In this document: in pieces, positions 1 through 10,659 of the stretch
Layout: each line of letters begins with the position of its first letter
Numbering within the stretch: the stretch's first letter is position 1
Assembly: GCA_007258455.2 (NCBI GenBank)
Contig: VDFB02047230.1
Span: 161,022,635 to 161,086,634 of the forward strand
Reading direction: 5' to 3'
From: Sequoia sempervirens
Lineage: Eukaryota; Streptophyta; Pinopsida; Cupressales; Cupressaceae
DNA: 64,000 nt
Position numbers and translations under genes: made by a program
The notes under the pieces: model-generated
Seen by the model: the letters and a program-made list of their open reading frames with translations, nothing else
Database searches by the model: none
What the model was told of the DNA's origin: nothing

Positions 1-1616
1 AGAAATGCAAATAAAATAGAATAAGAAATTGTAGGATGAATTGTGTGCACTTGGGAATTTGAAGATGAATGGAAGGAGGATTGAAATGCTAGAAAATTTG
101 ACTTTACTATTGACTGAGACTCATTCGCCAAGCTTGGAAAATTAGTCCAAAATCTGGGTTTTTGTTCAGGAACAAGAATTTGGCAAATGGGTATTCAAAT
201 CTACAAAAAATAGAATTTTGACGAAAAATGGGACTCATTCACAAGAAGTGGCAAATTAGTCTAGTTAGGGTTTTCTAAAACTTCAAGATCTAAATCTACT
301 CTTCTTAGTCTACTCAATCCACTTCTTTAGGTTTCCAGATCCGAATCTCTATAAATCAACTTGTAGGTGTTCTCCAATGTTCTCTAATGCTTAATGAAAA
401 CTTTGATAACTTTAGGAACTTTTGACAACTTTTTTGAAGCTTTCTCCTCAATTTATCTTAAATCTAAAGCTACAAATCACACACTAAAAAGAGGGAAATT
501 TTTTATTTTGTTAGTGGATAGGGATTTTCCTTGGTCAAACCCCATTTTGGTAATCAAACCTTGAAATAGAATTAAATAGGAATGGAGAATGATGAATGAA
601 AAAAATATGTTGTTGTAACTCACCAAATCCTAGCAATGAAGTGTTGCAAACATGTATGAGATGGCTCCAATGGATGTATATCTTGAATCTTTCTTGAATG
701 TGATAGATCTTGAATGAAATGGTATCTTGAATCATAAAACCCTACATCACAATTGTTAGATAAAAAAAAAACATGATGCATGAAGACTTTGACATGTTGC
801 TTGATGTTTGAATGATGCTCTAATGCTTGATAATATTCCCTTGAAGACTCTTAAATGCTCTTTTGAACTCAACATTTCTATTAGGAATGTTCTCACAAAA
901 GTCTTAGGTGAAAATGAGTGAAAGAACCTTGTATTTATACTTAATTATGTAAGAATTCTCAAAATTACAACACTACAAGCTGACATCAGATCTAGGAGGA
1001 TAAAATCTCACCAAAAATTTGAATTGTTTTTTATTTTGGGCCACATGTGACTCATTTGCCCAAGGTGGAAAATGAGTCTCATTAGGCATAATTTGTGGGA
1101 CCATTTAAAAAAATTCTTAGAAAAGTGTGAAACCAAGTTTGAGACCCAAAAACCTAGGTGGTAATCATTCACCCAATGTGATGAATGAGTCCCAAATCAC
1201 TAATTTTGGGCCATTCAAGCTGAAAACACCTAAATTATGATTAGATGTTAATTTGTGTTAGGATTATCCTCGAAAAGATGCATTAAATGAGGATTGTGGG
1301 TGTAAAATAAGGCCAATTAAAGCATAAAGAATCCCAATTATTAAATAAAACCATAGAAAAGTGTGAAAGTGTGTTACAACACTTTACAATACTCCAAATA
1401 AGGCATCAGTAAGCTCATTTAGTTCACAAGGGATCAAGACATAATGTGAATATGTTAGACATATTACAACACTAAATCAAGGCCAAGTTAGGGGGGGCTT
1501 TTTTTATGTCATTATAGAAGGTTTACCATTTCACTATCACAAATATTATAAAAATAGTCATATCACTACCTAATGCTCATATCAGTGGCATGCAAACCAA
1601 GCAACTTGGTGGAAAG
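1..1616. other. AT-rich spacer without a recognisable gene
   Basis: No convincing coding sequence is visible on either strand. The stretch holds scattered copies of a short motif built on GACTCATT and its reverse, near 118, 233, 1049 and 1163. The copy at 1049-1078 is a clear hairpin with 9-bp arms (GACTCATTT at 1049-1057 and AAATGAGTC at 1070-1078). It may be old transposon sequence, but no family is recognisable. Confidence 0.6.
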
Positions 1617-1979
1617 TGTTGGGAAATTAGGTGTTTCAACCTTGCATATTTTACGTAGCATTTATTTTGTATTTCATATTTTACTATATTTGTTACACAT
1701 TGTTAGTGCTTTGAAATTGGTTTATTAGGTGTCAAAGGATTTCCACATAGTGGTATGTTATGGAAGACCTAGTTTTAGGCACATTATGATAGTTTGATGA
1801 CATTTATAAGGCTCTAAAATAGGGGATATCAATTTGGACATGAGAGATTATTTTTAGACTAGAATCTTGGTTGAGAAGCCAAGCACATGGCTTTGTAAAC
1901 CACATATGGTTTCTTGTATAGCCATAATTCTATAAATTAAAGGATTGAGGAGTGGTTTTAGTGTTGTTGAGTTTGCATG
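1617..1979 (+). mobile_element. possible Copia-type LTR remnant
   Basis: The segment opens with TGTTGGGAAATTAGG, a typical start for plant Copia LTRs. Just before it is a purine-containing stretch (CTTGGTGGAAAG) resembling a weak polypurine tract. A TATA-like box (TATAAATTAAAG) lies near 1931. The right edge is cut by the 5' LTR of the Tat element at 1980, so the LTR end and any target-site duplication cannot be seen. The call rests on the start motif and TATA only. Confidence 0.3.
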
Positions 1980-2670
1980 TGTATACACCTAAAAATGGTC
2001 ACATCACATTGTCTGGTAATTAATTAAATATTTTTAATATTTAATTAAAATCTTTAAATTCCATCTGCGTATAAATAAATTTAAATAATTTATTTATATT
2101 TGTTCATTTTTTCATTTCGATTAAATAAATAAGTTTATTTAATCATCTTTTCTTATTCATTTCTTAATTAATTAAATAAACATTATGATTTATTTATATT
2201 AATTATCAATAATCTTGACTTGGATATTTTTATTCAAATAAAAGATTAAATATTCCTCTCTTCTAAAAATATTCTTCTAATATCAATTTGTAATTAAATA
2301 TTTTTAAAATATTTAATTAATTCTAAAGTCACATTACAATTAAATATTACAAAATATTTAATTAAATCTTCCATAGTGCAAAAAATCAAAAATCAAACTC
2401 AATAAATGAAATTAAATAAATTTATTTATTTATTTAATTTGGGGATTATCTTCAACATCCGTGGAAGCAAACGGTCAAAACAGAAAATTTAATTTTCTCT
2501 ATTTCTGTGCAGGCTTGTTCCTGTGGGTTGAAGACGGGAATCCATTCTTTTCTCCAACCTCCCAACCTCTTCCATCTTCTTCTCAACCTCTCCATCTCTC
2601 ACCTTGCAATTCTACCAGAAAATCTCACAGCCATTGATTCTTGCCAGCCAAGATTTTGCCTACAAAAAGC

Positions 2671-2679
2671 TATAAATAT
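2671..2679 (+). promoter_or_regulatory. TATA box of the 5' LTR
   Basis: TATAAATAT lies about 690 bp into the LTR and is followed by a CT-containing stretch. The matching position of the 3' LTR (17025-17033) reads TATAAATAA. It is the best candidate for the core promoter that defines the U3/R border; the start site itself is inferred. Confidence 0.6.
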
Positions 2680-2771
2680 GACTACCGGGTACTCCAAATC
2701 ATATAGCAGCTTTCAGTAAGAAAATTATAGTTAATTTGCATTAAGCTTTTAGCATTTCACAGTATTCAAGT

Positions 2772-2815
2772 TTCATAGCATAGCATAGCATAGAATCATA
2801 GTATAGAATCATGAT
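2772..2815 (+). repeat. short tandem repeat in LTR (CATAG units)
   Basis: A run of ATAGC/ATAGA 5-mers and a duplicated AGAATCAT word lies in the R/U5 part of the 5' LTR. A shorter version is in the 3' LTR near 17118, so the run differs in length between the two LTRs. Confidence 0.6.
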
Positions 2816-3129
2816 ATCTTTCATCTACAGCCCTTGTGCATAATCTATAGCCCCTGTCCATATCCGTCAGCATTTTCACTCCACCAGCATATAAGATAGA
2901 GAAGCACTTTCCTTTTTGTATACTTGTTCTACAGGTTGCCATTCGGAGAAGCTTTGCTTACACAATCTGAGAGCAACAGCTTTAAACAAATCCCTGGAGA
3001 TAGAGGAAGATGGAACACTTCTGAAGATTTCTTCTGTATTTACATTTACATTTCAAATTTCTTCAATATAATGTTCCATTTGTGTTTTGTTTAATTCATT
3101 TTGATTACTCAAATTAACATACACATTTT

Positions 3130-3149
3130 TGGCACCCACAGTGGGGCTC
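3130..3149 (+). other. primer-binding site, tRNA-Lys type
   Basis: TGGCACCCACAGTGGGGCTC lies 4 bases after the LTR end. From my knowledge of plant tRNA-Lys(CUU), its 3' end would pair with this site at about 18 of 20 positions. Both mismatches look like transitions or single changes typical of an old copy. Confidence 0.75.
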
Positions 3150-3254
3150 TTGCCCCTGTTTCTCACATTTTTTTGTAGATTTCTTTGACAGGTTACAGAC
3201 AAAAACAACGGATTAGCGCAAGGAACACGTCTTCGAAACTTCATACCCAGTTTA

Positions 3255-3405
3255 GTGCATTTGATAATTTTTGCAGCGCCTGTGATAATTTTTGCAGCAC
3301 CCGTGATAAGTTTTGTAGCACCTGTAAAAGGTTTTGCAGCGCTCTTAATGATTTTTGCAACGCCTTTAAGGATTTTTGTAGCGCCCATAACCTCTGTTAT
3401 AGCGC
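3255..3405 (+). repeat. 21-bp tandem repeats in the leader
   Basis: About seven units of 21 bp, each with a core of the type TTTTTGCAGCGCCTGTGATAA. Because 21 is a multiple of 3, the antisense strand reads as a 7-residue peptide repeat (GAAKIIK type), but this has no start context and I do not call it a gene. Related units in the opposite orientation occur at 15689-15765, near the other end of the internal region. Confidence 0.8.
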
Positions 3406-3486
3406 ATTCCTGCAAGTTGTAATTTGTAATTTTAAAACAGTTTAGCTGAATCCGACGCAACTGCAGACAGTTAGTAGATATAAACT

Positions 3487-3586
3487 TAAAATGAAGCAAT
3501 CCTAGGGTAGACATCTAATTTAAAATGAAGCAATCCTAGGGTAGACATCTAATTTAAAATGAAGCAATCCTAGGATAGACATTTCA
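3487..3586 (+). repeat. 34-bp tandem repeat, about three copies
   Basis: Three consecutive copies of a unit containing AAAATGAAGCAATCCTAGG, starting at 3487, 3521 and 3555. The first two are nearly identical and the third diverges at its end. It lies in the untranslated leader. Confidence 0.85.
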
Positions 3587-3589
3587 CAC

Positions 3590-4476
3590 TTCATTTTGGG
3601 CTAAAAAGAATTTTGTGTTTGTGTGAAGCAAAATCTTCACTTAGCATAGAAAATCTTTATCTTGGGCTTAAAATAAATCCATGATTGCTTTGTTTTTGGT
3701 GATAGGCCTATGCTCTCCCCTTAACTGGGTGATCAAAATGCCAAACTCACCTATTTCCCTTTATGTAATTTCTTGTTTTATTAGCACCTTTTAGAAGGCC
3801 TGCCATAGTGGGAAAAAGTACTCACCCTACGGGAATGACCTAAGTGGGAACAACTAAAGCAAAGTTTTCCAACCCACTCTAATAAAATGCGGATGGTTGA
3901 TGAAAATCCCATTTGACGGTAGTGTGCATTGATAACCATCCCCAAAGCCTTTGTTCTAAAGGTAGGGAGGTATCTTGAGGGAGTCTATCATTTGTCGCAC
4001 CGAACGGAAACCCTTACTAAGAACTTAGTGTAGTATCTAACTTATCAGTTTCTGAACATCATATTAATCACAGTGCAAGGGAGGGAAGAATCTACCCCCA
4101 ATATACTCACCATATAACTGCCAAGGATTGTTTGCTCAGGGGATCTGGTACCCACTTCCGTCACTCTGAGTACGCACCTGGAAAAGACAAAAAAATAGGC
4201 GCCCTTTCGTGGGTGACACGGCTATGTGAGTCGACGCAGATTTAAGATGTGGGTTGTTGATTACTATGATGACCTACTTGAGAACTAAGAGGGAGTCTAT
4301 TTGAATTGCTTATCATGTGTAAAACCCCTTAAAACAATTTTTGAAAAACATTTTGATTACACACTTGATGTTTAGCATAGGACTTAAGACAACTATTTTA
4401 CAACTTGTTTGATGTGTTTTCAATACACTAATTCAGATAAGATCATCCAACACTCACTATCACATTGATTAATCTC
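3590..4476 (+). other. untranslated leader of the Tat element
   Basis: No coding signal. The region looks like the long leader usual in Tat elements, with moderately GC-balanced sequence around 3800-4200. I see no clear splice signals, so whether it is spliced as in Ogre elements cannot be told. Confidence 0.5.
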
Positions 4477-4818
4477 ATGTTACGAGATTGGAAATCCACA
4501 ACCTTTGTAAAGAAATCCGTTTTCAAAAGGATTAAAAAGCCAAAGAAACCCCTCAACCACAAGAAACTATTGAAGAAGCAACGATTCTTGTATCAAAGCC
4601 GAAAAGTTCTACTCAAATATAGAACCTTTCTTCATAGGTATCATGATTGTGTTAGAGGTCTGTCAGATGATTATGCTATAGAACCTTTGTATTCACAAGC
4701 TTATTTTCAAAGAAGAGCCCTTTCTCAAAGGCATAACCATAGTCAACGTATTCATTTCAGTTATATTCCCCAACCTGCAATTGAATATTCTACTCGTCCA
4801 AATCAAATTTTGCAATAG
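4477..4818 (+). CDS. small basic leader ORF, uncertain
   Basis: An open frame of about 113 codons from ATG 4477 to TAG 4816-4818, upstream of gag. The predicted peptide is strongly basic in its first half (several KK and KKP clusters) and rich in Y, H and Q in its second half. It has no domain I recognise. It could be a real leader ORF, an exon joined to gag by splicing, or chance. The surrounding leader has no comparable frame, which is the only argument for it. Confidence 0.25.
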   Translation: MLRDWKSTTFVKKSVFKRIKKPKKPLNHKKLLKKQRFLYQSRKVLLKYRTFLHRYHDCVRGLSDDYAIEPLYSQAYFQRRALSQRHNHSQRIHFSYIPQPAIEYSTRPNQILQ

Positions 4819-5097
4819 AGAACTTAGAATACATTAGGCATCCATCATAAAATCCATTCTTTCACAAAGCCATGATCAAAATTTCATAAAGTGCAAAATC
4901 TTCTTTTTCTTGATCTTTTGCTTATATTCCCGCTAACAGGATTTTCATCCTTTCACTTAGGGAACAACACAAGCTAAAGATTAGAAATTTTGTGTAAGTC
5001 ATAGAATCTTCATTCTATCCTGACTTTCATATATATCACATAAATTGCACTATTTCCTTCTTTTGATCAAAAGCAAGTAGAACTTGGAACAAAACCT

Positions 5098-6640
5098 ATG
5101 CCTGTCTTCACGAGATCTCAAAAACAAATGGAAAAAGACGAGGGAGAAACCACTACAAGTAAAATGGGTGACCGTAATGAAAAAGAAGAGGAAACATTTA
5201 ATCTTGACGAATTAACAGAAGAAAAGCTTCAAGAAGCAGAACAAGATCCTCAATTCCATAATTTTAGAACGAAAGAAAGAAAGATATTTTCTTTCATTGG
5301 CTAATCAAGGAGCTAAGTTACCTCACAATTTTGACATAGAAGGGATTAAACAGAGTCCTGAAACTCCTCCTACTGACTTTAGTGCCCTTACTCAATAGAT
5401 AAAAGAATTACAAGGGAAAATAAAAGAAATGCAAGGGGGTACAACAAAGAAGTATGTTTTGGAAGATATATCTCCTTATCCATTTGATAGGAGTCTTCAA
5501 ATGATCCCATTTCCAAAACATTGCGAGATTCCTAAGTATGATAGGTATAATGGAAAAACTGATCCCATTGACCATGTGAGAGATTTTTGAAATATGAGTC
5601 TAGAATTCGCCTATGACGATGCATACTTGATGTGACTATTTCCACGAAGTCTAGGTGTACAATCTATGGAGTGGCTTTCAAAAATCACTCCACCCATCAA
5701 AACTTTTGAGGAGTTAATAAATCAAGTTTATATCACAATACTCCTATAACATTCAACACCAGATAACAATGCTTGATCTTTGTAAAGTGAAACAAAGAGT
5801 AGGAGAACCCTTCACTACATTCTTGCAAAGGTGGAGAAGGTTATTTGCACGATATTCCCGTCCTATTCCTGAAAAGGAAAAGAAGGATATCTTTATCAAT
5901 AGCCTTGATCAAGAATTAAGCTATAGGCTTAACCTTCATTTCCCTCATAACTTTGAAAAATTGATTGAAAACGCAATCACCATTGAAGGGGCCTTGGTTA
6001 AACGAGGAGTGATAAAACTTGATAATCCAAATACATGAAACCAAAACAACAATGATAAAACAAGGTTTTGGAACAGAAACAAAAATGTTGTCAATGATGG
6101 CATAGTGGATGCAAATAATCTACGAACTAGACCATCTGTCTTCAATCTATCAAGTGCTCCACGAACCAATCAACAAGGAAACAACAATCAACAAGGACAA
6201 ACCTCCAAGCAAGAAAACATGACCAATCAAAATACTAATCAAAATCGTGGTAATTTCAATAATAATCTTGGCAATACCCAAACATCAAATCCATCCAGCC
6301 CTCCATTCTTTTCAAATTGACGAAATTTTACTGCTTTGGGTCAATCTCTTGAGTCTGCTCTCAAGGAGCTTCTTGATAATAAGGTTATCACCTTACCACC
6401 ACAAAGAGATTATGAGCCACGAGTCAAACCCCCATCATGGAATGACTCGTATTATTGTAATTATCATCAATGTAAAGGTCATAGAACGAATAATTGTGAA
6501 GTTTTGAAAAATCTTGTACAAGATTTAATTGACAATGGCACCATTACAATCGAAGGGCATCATACCAATGACGATCATCAAGCATTTAAAGATCCTTTAC
6601 CAAACTATCAAAAGGGGGAAACATCAGATACCAAGGCCAA
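5098..6640 (+). pseudogene. gag: gag (retrotransposon capsid/nucleocapsid), decayed
   Basis: Gag forms the virus-like particle and packages element RNA. The start at 5098 gives MPVFTRSQKQ, a usual Tat/Athila gag opening. A frameshift near 5300 and stops near 5397, 5588, 5631 and 5746 break the capsid part. After that an intact stretch (5769-6038) holds the conserved gag block around RVGEPFTTFLQRWRRLF and INSLDQELSYRL. A Q/N-rich linker follows (6105-6320). The nucleocapsid part at 6336 onward has a modified zinc knuckle, CNYHQCKGHRTNNC, the CxxH...GHxTxxC form common in this lineage. No functional Gag could come from this copy. The frame continues into protease, as expected for a gag-pro fusion. 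Confidence 0.88.
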
Positions 6641-7019
6641 AAGCATACATAATGTTGAAGACAATATAATCCGTCACATCTACGCAGATGATCAACGGGT
6701 TAATGTTATCAAAATCAAGGGAAAACAAGAATATCAACAGGTTAATGTGACCACGAGAGGACAAGCAAAGGTTGTTCTAAAAGGAAGTTCATCTAAAACA
6801 ACTATTCCTTCTCCAAGTCAATATAATTTGGTTGATCAATTGAGGAAAACATCAGCTCAAATTTCCATCCTTGAACTTCTCAAAATATCCCCCATACACA
6901 AGAATATTTTAGAAGAAGCTCTTGTAAACACAACTATCGATACTGATTTGGATGTAAACAAATTTCAAGCCATGGTGGGACATTTGTCTTCCCCCACTTG
7001 TCTTTCATATTTCGATAAA

Positions 7020-7459
7020 GATGATGCTTCCACGACACATCCGCATAATTCCTCGCTCTATCTTGAAGTCATGATCCATAAACATCGAATTAGATGTGTC
7101 TTAATAGATGGAGGAGCCGGTTTAAACATTTGTACTTTAAAGTTAATAAATGCCTTGGGAATTTCTGAAAATGAAATTGATCCATGAAGGAAGATAACTA
7201 TCAAGGCATATGATGATGAAGAAAGAGCTCTAAAGGATTGATATTGCTGCCTATCCGAGTGGGACCTGTTGTGAAGAACACATTTTGTCAAGTTTTAGAT
7301 CGGGATCTTTCTGATAACATACTTTTGGGTCGTCCGTGGATTCATGATATGCAAGCAGTGCCATCAACGTATCATCAATGTATCAAGTTTCCATATGATG
7401 GACAAGAAGTAACTATACAAGCTGATTATAATAGTACCCAAACTTGTTCAAATCTTTGA
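7020..7459 (+). pseudogene. retropepsin-type protease domain, broken
   Basis: Aspartic protease that would mature the polyprotein. The active-site region reads VLIDGGAGLNI (about 7098-7130), with the catalytic Asp kept in the plant-type D-G-G context. The second half, with the ILLGRPWIHDM block and the KFPYDG segment, lies at 7238-7459 in another frame. A stop at 7185-7187 and a frameshift near 7235 separate the halves. The order gag, protease, then a long linker before RT fits Tat elements. Confidence 0.85.
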
Positions 7460-7477
7460 GCAACTCAAGATACCTTT

Positions 7478-8605
7478 GTGCCACACAATAGGGAGGCTCT
7501 TGCTATTTCTTCTTCCAATTTACAAGGCCAATTGCAAGAACTGACAAAGAATTTTGATACTAAGCTAAAGTTTAAAGACAAAGGGGTAGGTGAATATTCA
7601 TTATCTATTTCTACCTTACATCCTTCTCCAAGGTCACATGGGCAGCCTACCTTATCAAATCAAAAGATTGCAATAACTTCTACATCCCAAGCTTTTGTGC
7701 CAATCACAAAGTTTGACGGAAAATTCATTAGAGCTAACACCACTGAAGAAGAAGTTGAAGATAGGGACATCCTAAATTGGCTATACAAAGATGAAGATGA
7801 ATCTCTCTTGCACATTAAGTTGCCTAAAGAACAATATGGTAAGGGGTACGCTATCATGCAGAAAATGGGCTATGAAGGAAATGGTCCTATAGGAAAAAGA
7901 AGAGAAGGAATCATGGAACCAATTCAACCTATTTCAAAGCATTCAAGTGATAAAACAAGACTTGGGTATGGGAAAGATAAAGAAGAATCTACTTCACAAC
8001 AAACACAATCAACTCACGAAAAAGGATCAATGTCAGATAAACCGTGTGAATCAGTTTTCCAATTGCAGAATAGTTCAGATACTAATTCTAATGAATATGA
8101 ATGGGACACCATTTATAATGATAAATTTTGGAGAGACAAACAAGTTGATACCATACACAAATATGCACCTATACTTATACAAGGAGAAGGCTCAAGGCCT
8201 CCACTTGATTGTGTTTTACAAAGCGATCATGACTCAAGTGAGGAAGAATCAGATTCTAACAAGATTGACAATCAACAAGAGAATACCATCATAGACCTTT
8301 TCTACCATGAAGATGATAACCACATCATGACTTTGACAATTCAAGACCTTACTCAACCTAATGATCCTATGCCTTTAGTTTATCCAGAACTTATTGATTG
8401 GGACATTGACGCACCTATCCATATTCCTACATTCCATGATGATGAGGATATTATAAATTTCCTTTGTTCCTTGAATGAAGAAAACAATTGTTTCATTCAA
8501 GAATCTCATATTCATGATTTTGATAAGGAGGGTGTCAGGTCTCTTAGCTGCAAAATAAATGAAATAAAGATGGATCTATTGGTGAAAACCAAACAATGGC
8601 GATGA
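7478..8605 (+). CDS. protease-RT linker ORF with G-patch domain
   Basis: An open stretch of 375 codons between protease and reverse transcriptase. Residues about 119-165 (coordinates about 7832-7975) match a G-patch: GKGYAIMQKMGYEGNGPIGK followed by a basic GIMEPI segment. G-patches are glycine-rich, RNA-associated modules. They are known C-terminal to the protease in betaretroviruses and occur in some plant Ty3/gypsy elements. The rest is acidic, rich in D, E, N and S, and shows no other domain. It is uninterrupted although protease and RT on each side are broken. It is part of the polyprotein rather than a separate gene; the first ATG at 7478 may not be a true start. Confidence 0.75.
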   Translation: MPHNREALAISSSNLQGQLQELTKNFDTKLKFKDKGVGEYSLSISTLHPSPRSHGQPTLSNQKIAITSTSQAFVPITKFDGKFIRANTTEEEVEDRDILNWLYKDEDESLLHIKLPKEQYGKGYAIMQKMGYEGNGPIGKRREGIMEPIQPISKHSSDKTRLGYGKDKEESTSQQTQSTHEKGSMSDKPCESVFQLQNSSDTNSNEYEWDTIYNDKFWRDKQVDTIHKYAPILIQGEGSRPPLDCVLQSDHDSSEEESDSNKIDNQQENTIIDLFYHEDDNHIMTLTIQDLTQPNDPMPLVYPELIDWDIDAPIHIPTFHDDEDIINFLCSLNEENNCFIQESHIHDFDKEGVRSLSCKINEIKMDLLVKTKQWR

Positions 8606-9700
8606 TAGATCAAAACAAGAGAAATAAAGGAAGTGAATCGATAATTAGAAACCTTTTGGGCACTGAAGGATGCCAGAAACTTGACACTCTTCCCAAGTAT
8701 TATCACGAAAGATCTTCTATTTTGGTCGAACCAACAGAATCAATCAACATAAGTACAGCGAGCAGCCAAAAGTTTTGCAACTTGCAGCATCATTAATAGT
8801 TGAAGAAGTCCTGAAATTCATGCAATTCTTGAGGAAAATCAAATCAACTTTGCTTGGTCATATGCTGATATGCGAGGGTTAGATCTAATACGACACATCA
8901 TTTATCTGCTCGAGCAAGGGAAAAACACATGAGCGAAAGCTCGAAAAATGCATCCCACATGTTGCATTCTCTTTGGTCAAGAAAATTAAAGCTTTTGGAT
9001 GTTGATTCATTGAACTATTATTCTCACGGAAGATAGATTTCCAATATTGTACCTATTTCAAAGCAGATGGAAGGATCGAGTTTGTATAGATTTGAGAGAA
9101 TTTGAATAAAAGCTGCCTAAGGTATTGATTTCTTGCTGGTCGTAGTATATTCATTAATGGATGGATTCTCAGGATACAACCAGATAAAAATTGCACCAGA
9201 AGATCAAGATAAAACAGCGTTCACATGTCCTTGGGGTACTTATTGCTGGAATGTAATGCCATTTTGGGTTAAAAATGCTGAGCCACTTATCAAGAGCAAT
9301 GACAACTATTTTTTCAATATATGATGCATACATTCATGGAGATTCGTTGATGGTTACTTGTAAATCTCTTTGCAAGAAGAACATCTAGAAATATTGTCAA
9401 AAATCTTTACCAGAATGGAGCAATTTAATGTTCGACTCAATCCAAAGCAATGTGTCTTCGGCGTTACATCTAGAAAACTCCTAGGATACATTGTTTCAGA
9501 AAAGGGTATAGAGGTTGATCCAGGAAAAGTACAAGCTATAATGGACATGCCCCCACCACAAAATATTAGTCAACTTCGATCATTGCAAGGAAGATTACAG
9601 TCCATCAGAAGGTTTATAGCTCAACTGGCAGACAAAAGCTTGCCATTTACACATTTATTGCATAAAAATGTTCCATTCAAATGGGAAGATAAATGTGAAG
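8596..9700 (+). pseudogene. reverse transcriptase domain, heavily damaged
   Basis: This would copy the element's RNA into DNA. Recognisable blocks are the N-terminal region around 8596-8796, SLMDGFSGYNQIKIAPEDQDKTAFT (shown here in two pieces: SLMDGFSGYNQI and KIAPEDQDKTAF, 9154-9225), and the thumb start FGVTSRKLLGYIVSEKGIEV (9460-9520). Between 8800 and 9130 every frame has several stops. The region expected to hold the catalytic Y-x-D-D box (about 9330-9365) has small deletions that remove it. RT from this copy cannot be active. Divergence is uneven: the downstream thumb and RNase H are open. Confidence 0.85.
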
Positions 9701-10206
9701 TAGCATTCAATCAGATCAAGCAATATCTTGCGCACCCACCAGTTTTAATTCCACCTATTCCAGGAGAGCCACTCATACTCTATATTTCAGCAACAGAAGT
9801 ATCTTTGGGAGCATTGCTAGCACAAGAAGATTCTACAGGTAAAGAAAGGGCCATATACTATATCAGCAGAACTTTAACAAAGCATGAATTAAACTACAGT
9901 TTCATTGAAAAATCTTGCCTTGCAGTAGTTTTTGCTTCTCAAAAGTTGCGACACTATATGTTGGCTCATACAGTTAAGTTGATAACAAAGATTGATCCAT
10001 TAAAATACCTATTAAGTAGAGCTACTTTAACAGGAAGACTTGCAAAATGGGTAATGATCTTAAGTGAGTTTGACATTCACTATGTAGATCAAAAAGCTAT
10101 TAAAGGACAGGTTATTGCGGATCAGTTGGCTGAAGCACCTTTACAAGAAGAAAATCCAATGCACATTGAGTTTCCTGATGCAGATGTCTTCACAACAACA
10201 ATTTAG
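9370..10206 (+). CDS. RT thumb and first RNase H domain
   Basis: An open stretch of 278 codons. Residues 1-100 are the RT thumb and connection (FGVTSRKLLGYIV, then the LRSLQGRLQSIRRFI block). Residues about 115-250 are the Ty3/gypsy RNase H (LLAQEDSTGKERAIYYISRT, then SFIEKSCLAVVFASQKLRHY). The position of the first catalytic Asp reads LILYISATE, so the acid is missing, and the usual T-D-H box reads K-I-D. This loss is expected in elements that carry a second RNase H, where the first domain becomes structural. A stop at 10204-10206 separates it from the second RNase H. Confidence 0.85.
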   Translation: MQEEHLEILSKIFTRMEQFNVRLNPKQCVFGVTSRKLLGYIVSEKGIEVDPGKVQAIMDMPPPQNISQLRSLQGRLQSIRRFIAQLADKSLPFTHLLHKNVPFKWEDKCEVAFNQIKQYLAHPPVLIPPIPGEPLILYISATEVSLGALLAQEDSTGKERAIYYISRTLTKHELNYSFIEKSCLAVVFASQKLRHYMLAHTVKLITKIDPLKYLLSRATLTGRLAKWVMILSEFDIHYVDQKAIKGQVIADQLAEAPLQEENPMHIEFPDADVFTTTI

Positions 10207-10659
10207 AAATCATGGACATTGTACTTTGATGGATCTTATACACAATATGGCTCGGGGGTAGGGATTCTCTTTGTTACACCTGAAGGACATACCATCTCAC
10301 GATCATATCGATTGATGTTCCCTTGTACAAATAACATAGCTGAATATGAGGCATTACTCATAGGATTAAAAATAGCATTGGAATGGTGGATTGCAGAGCT
10401 CCAGGTCTATGGTGATTCACAACTTGTCATTAATCAAATAAATGATGACTATCAAACCAAAGATGATAAGTTGTTACCTTATAAGAATATGGTGGATGAT
10501 TATAAAAAGTATTTTGTGTCAATTAAGTTTTCACAAATATCAAGGATTGATAATAAAGCTGCAGATGCAATGGATACCATTGCTTCCTTATTACAAATAT
10601 CCGAAGATCAAACTAAGTATGAATTCTTGGTGGAACAATTTTTTTTCTCCCGCCTATGA
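10207..10659 (+). CDS. second (archaeal-type) RNase H domain
   Basis: An open frame of about 146 codons between the first RNase H and integrase. It keeps the full catalytic set for an RVT_3-type RNase H: MYFDGS (Asp), NNIAEYEAL (Glu), VYGDSQLV (Asp) and NKAADAMDT (Asp). This domain removes the RNA strand of the RNA/DNA hybrid. Its presence is the strongest lineage marker for Tat. A run of eight T at about 10641-10648 lies at the frame change into integrase, so a homopolymer slip explains the break. Confidence 0.88.
   Translation, partial: KSWTLYFDGSYTQYGSGVGILFVTPEGHTISRSYRLMFPCTNNIAEYEALLIGLKIALEWWIAELQVYGDSQLVINQINDDYQTKDDKLLPYKNMVDDYKKYFVSIKFSQISRIDNKAADAMDTIASLLQISEDQTKYEFLVEQFFFSRL

Larger units (their letters stand above)
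1980..3125 (+). repeat. 5' LTR of the Tat element
   Basis: It begins TGTATACACCTAAAAATGG and ends in ACACA directly before the primer site. It is 1146 bp long and starts with TG and ends with CA. The U3 half is extremely AT-rich, full of AATTAATTAAAT-type words. A promoter-like core lies near 2671. The same sequence recurs at 16336-17444 with few differences. Confidence 0.93.

Noticed and set aside
3053..3514. Antisense open frame with a GAAKIIK peptide repeat
   Set aside because: It is the translation of a 21-bp tandem repeat spanning the LTR end, the primer site and the leader; no start context or domain.
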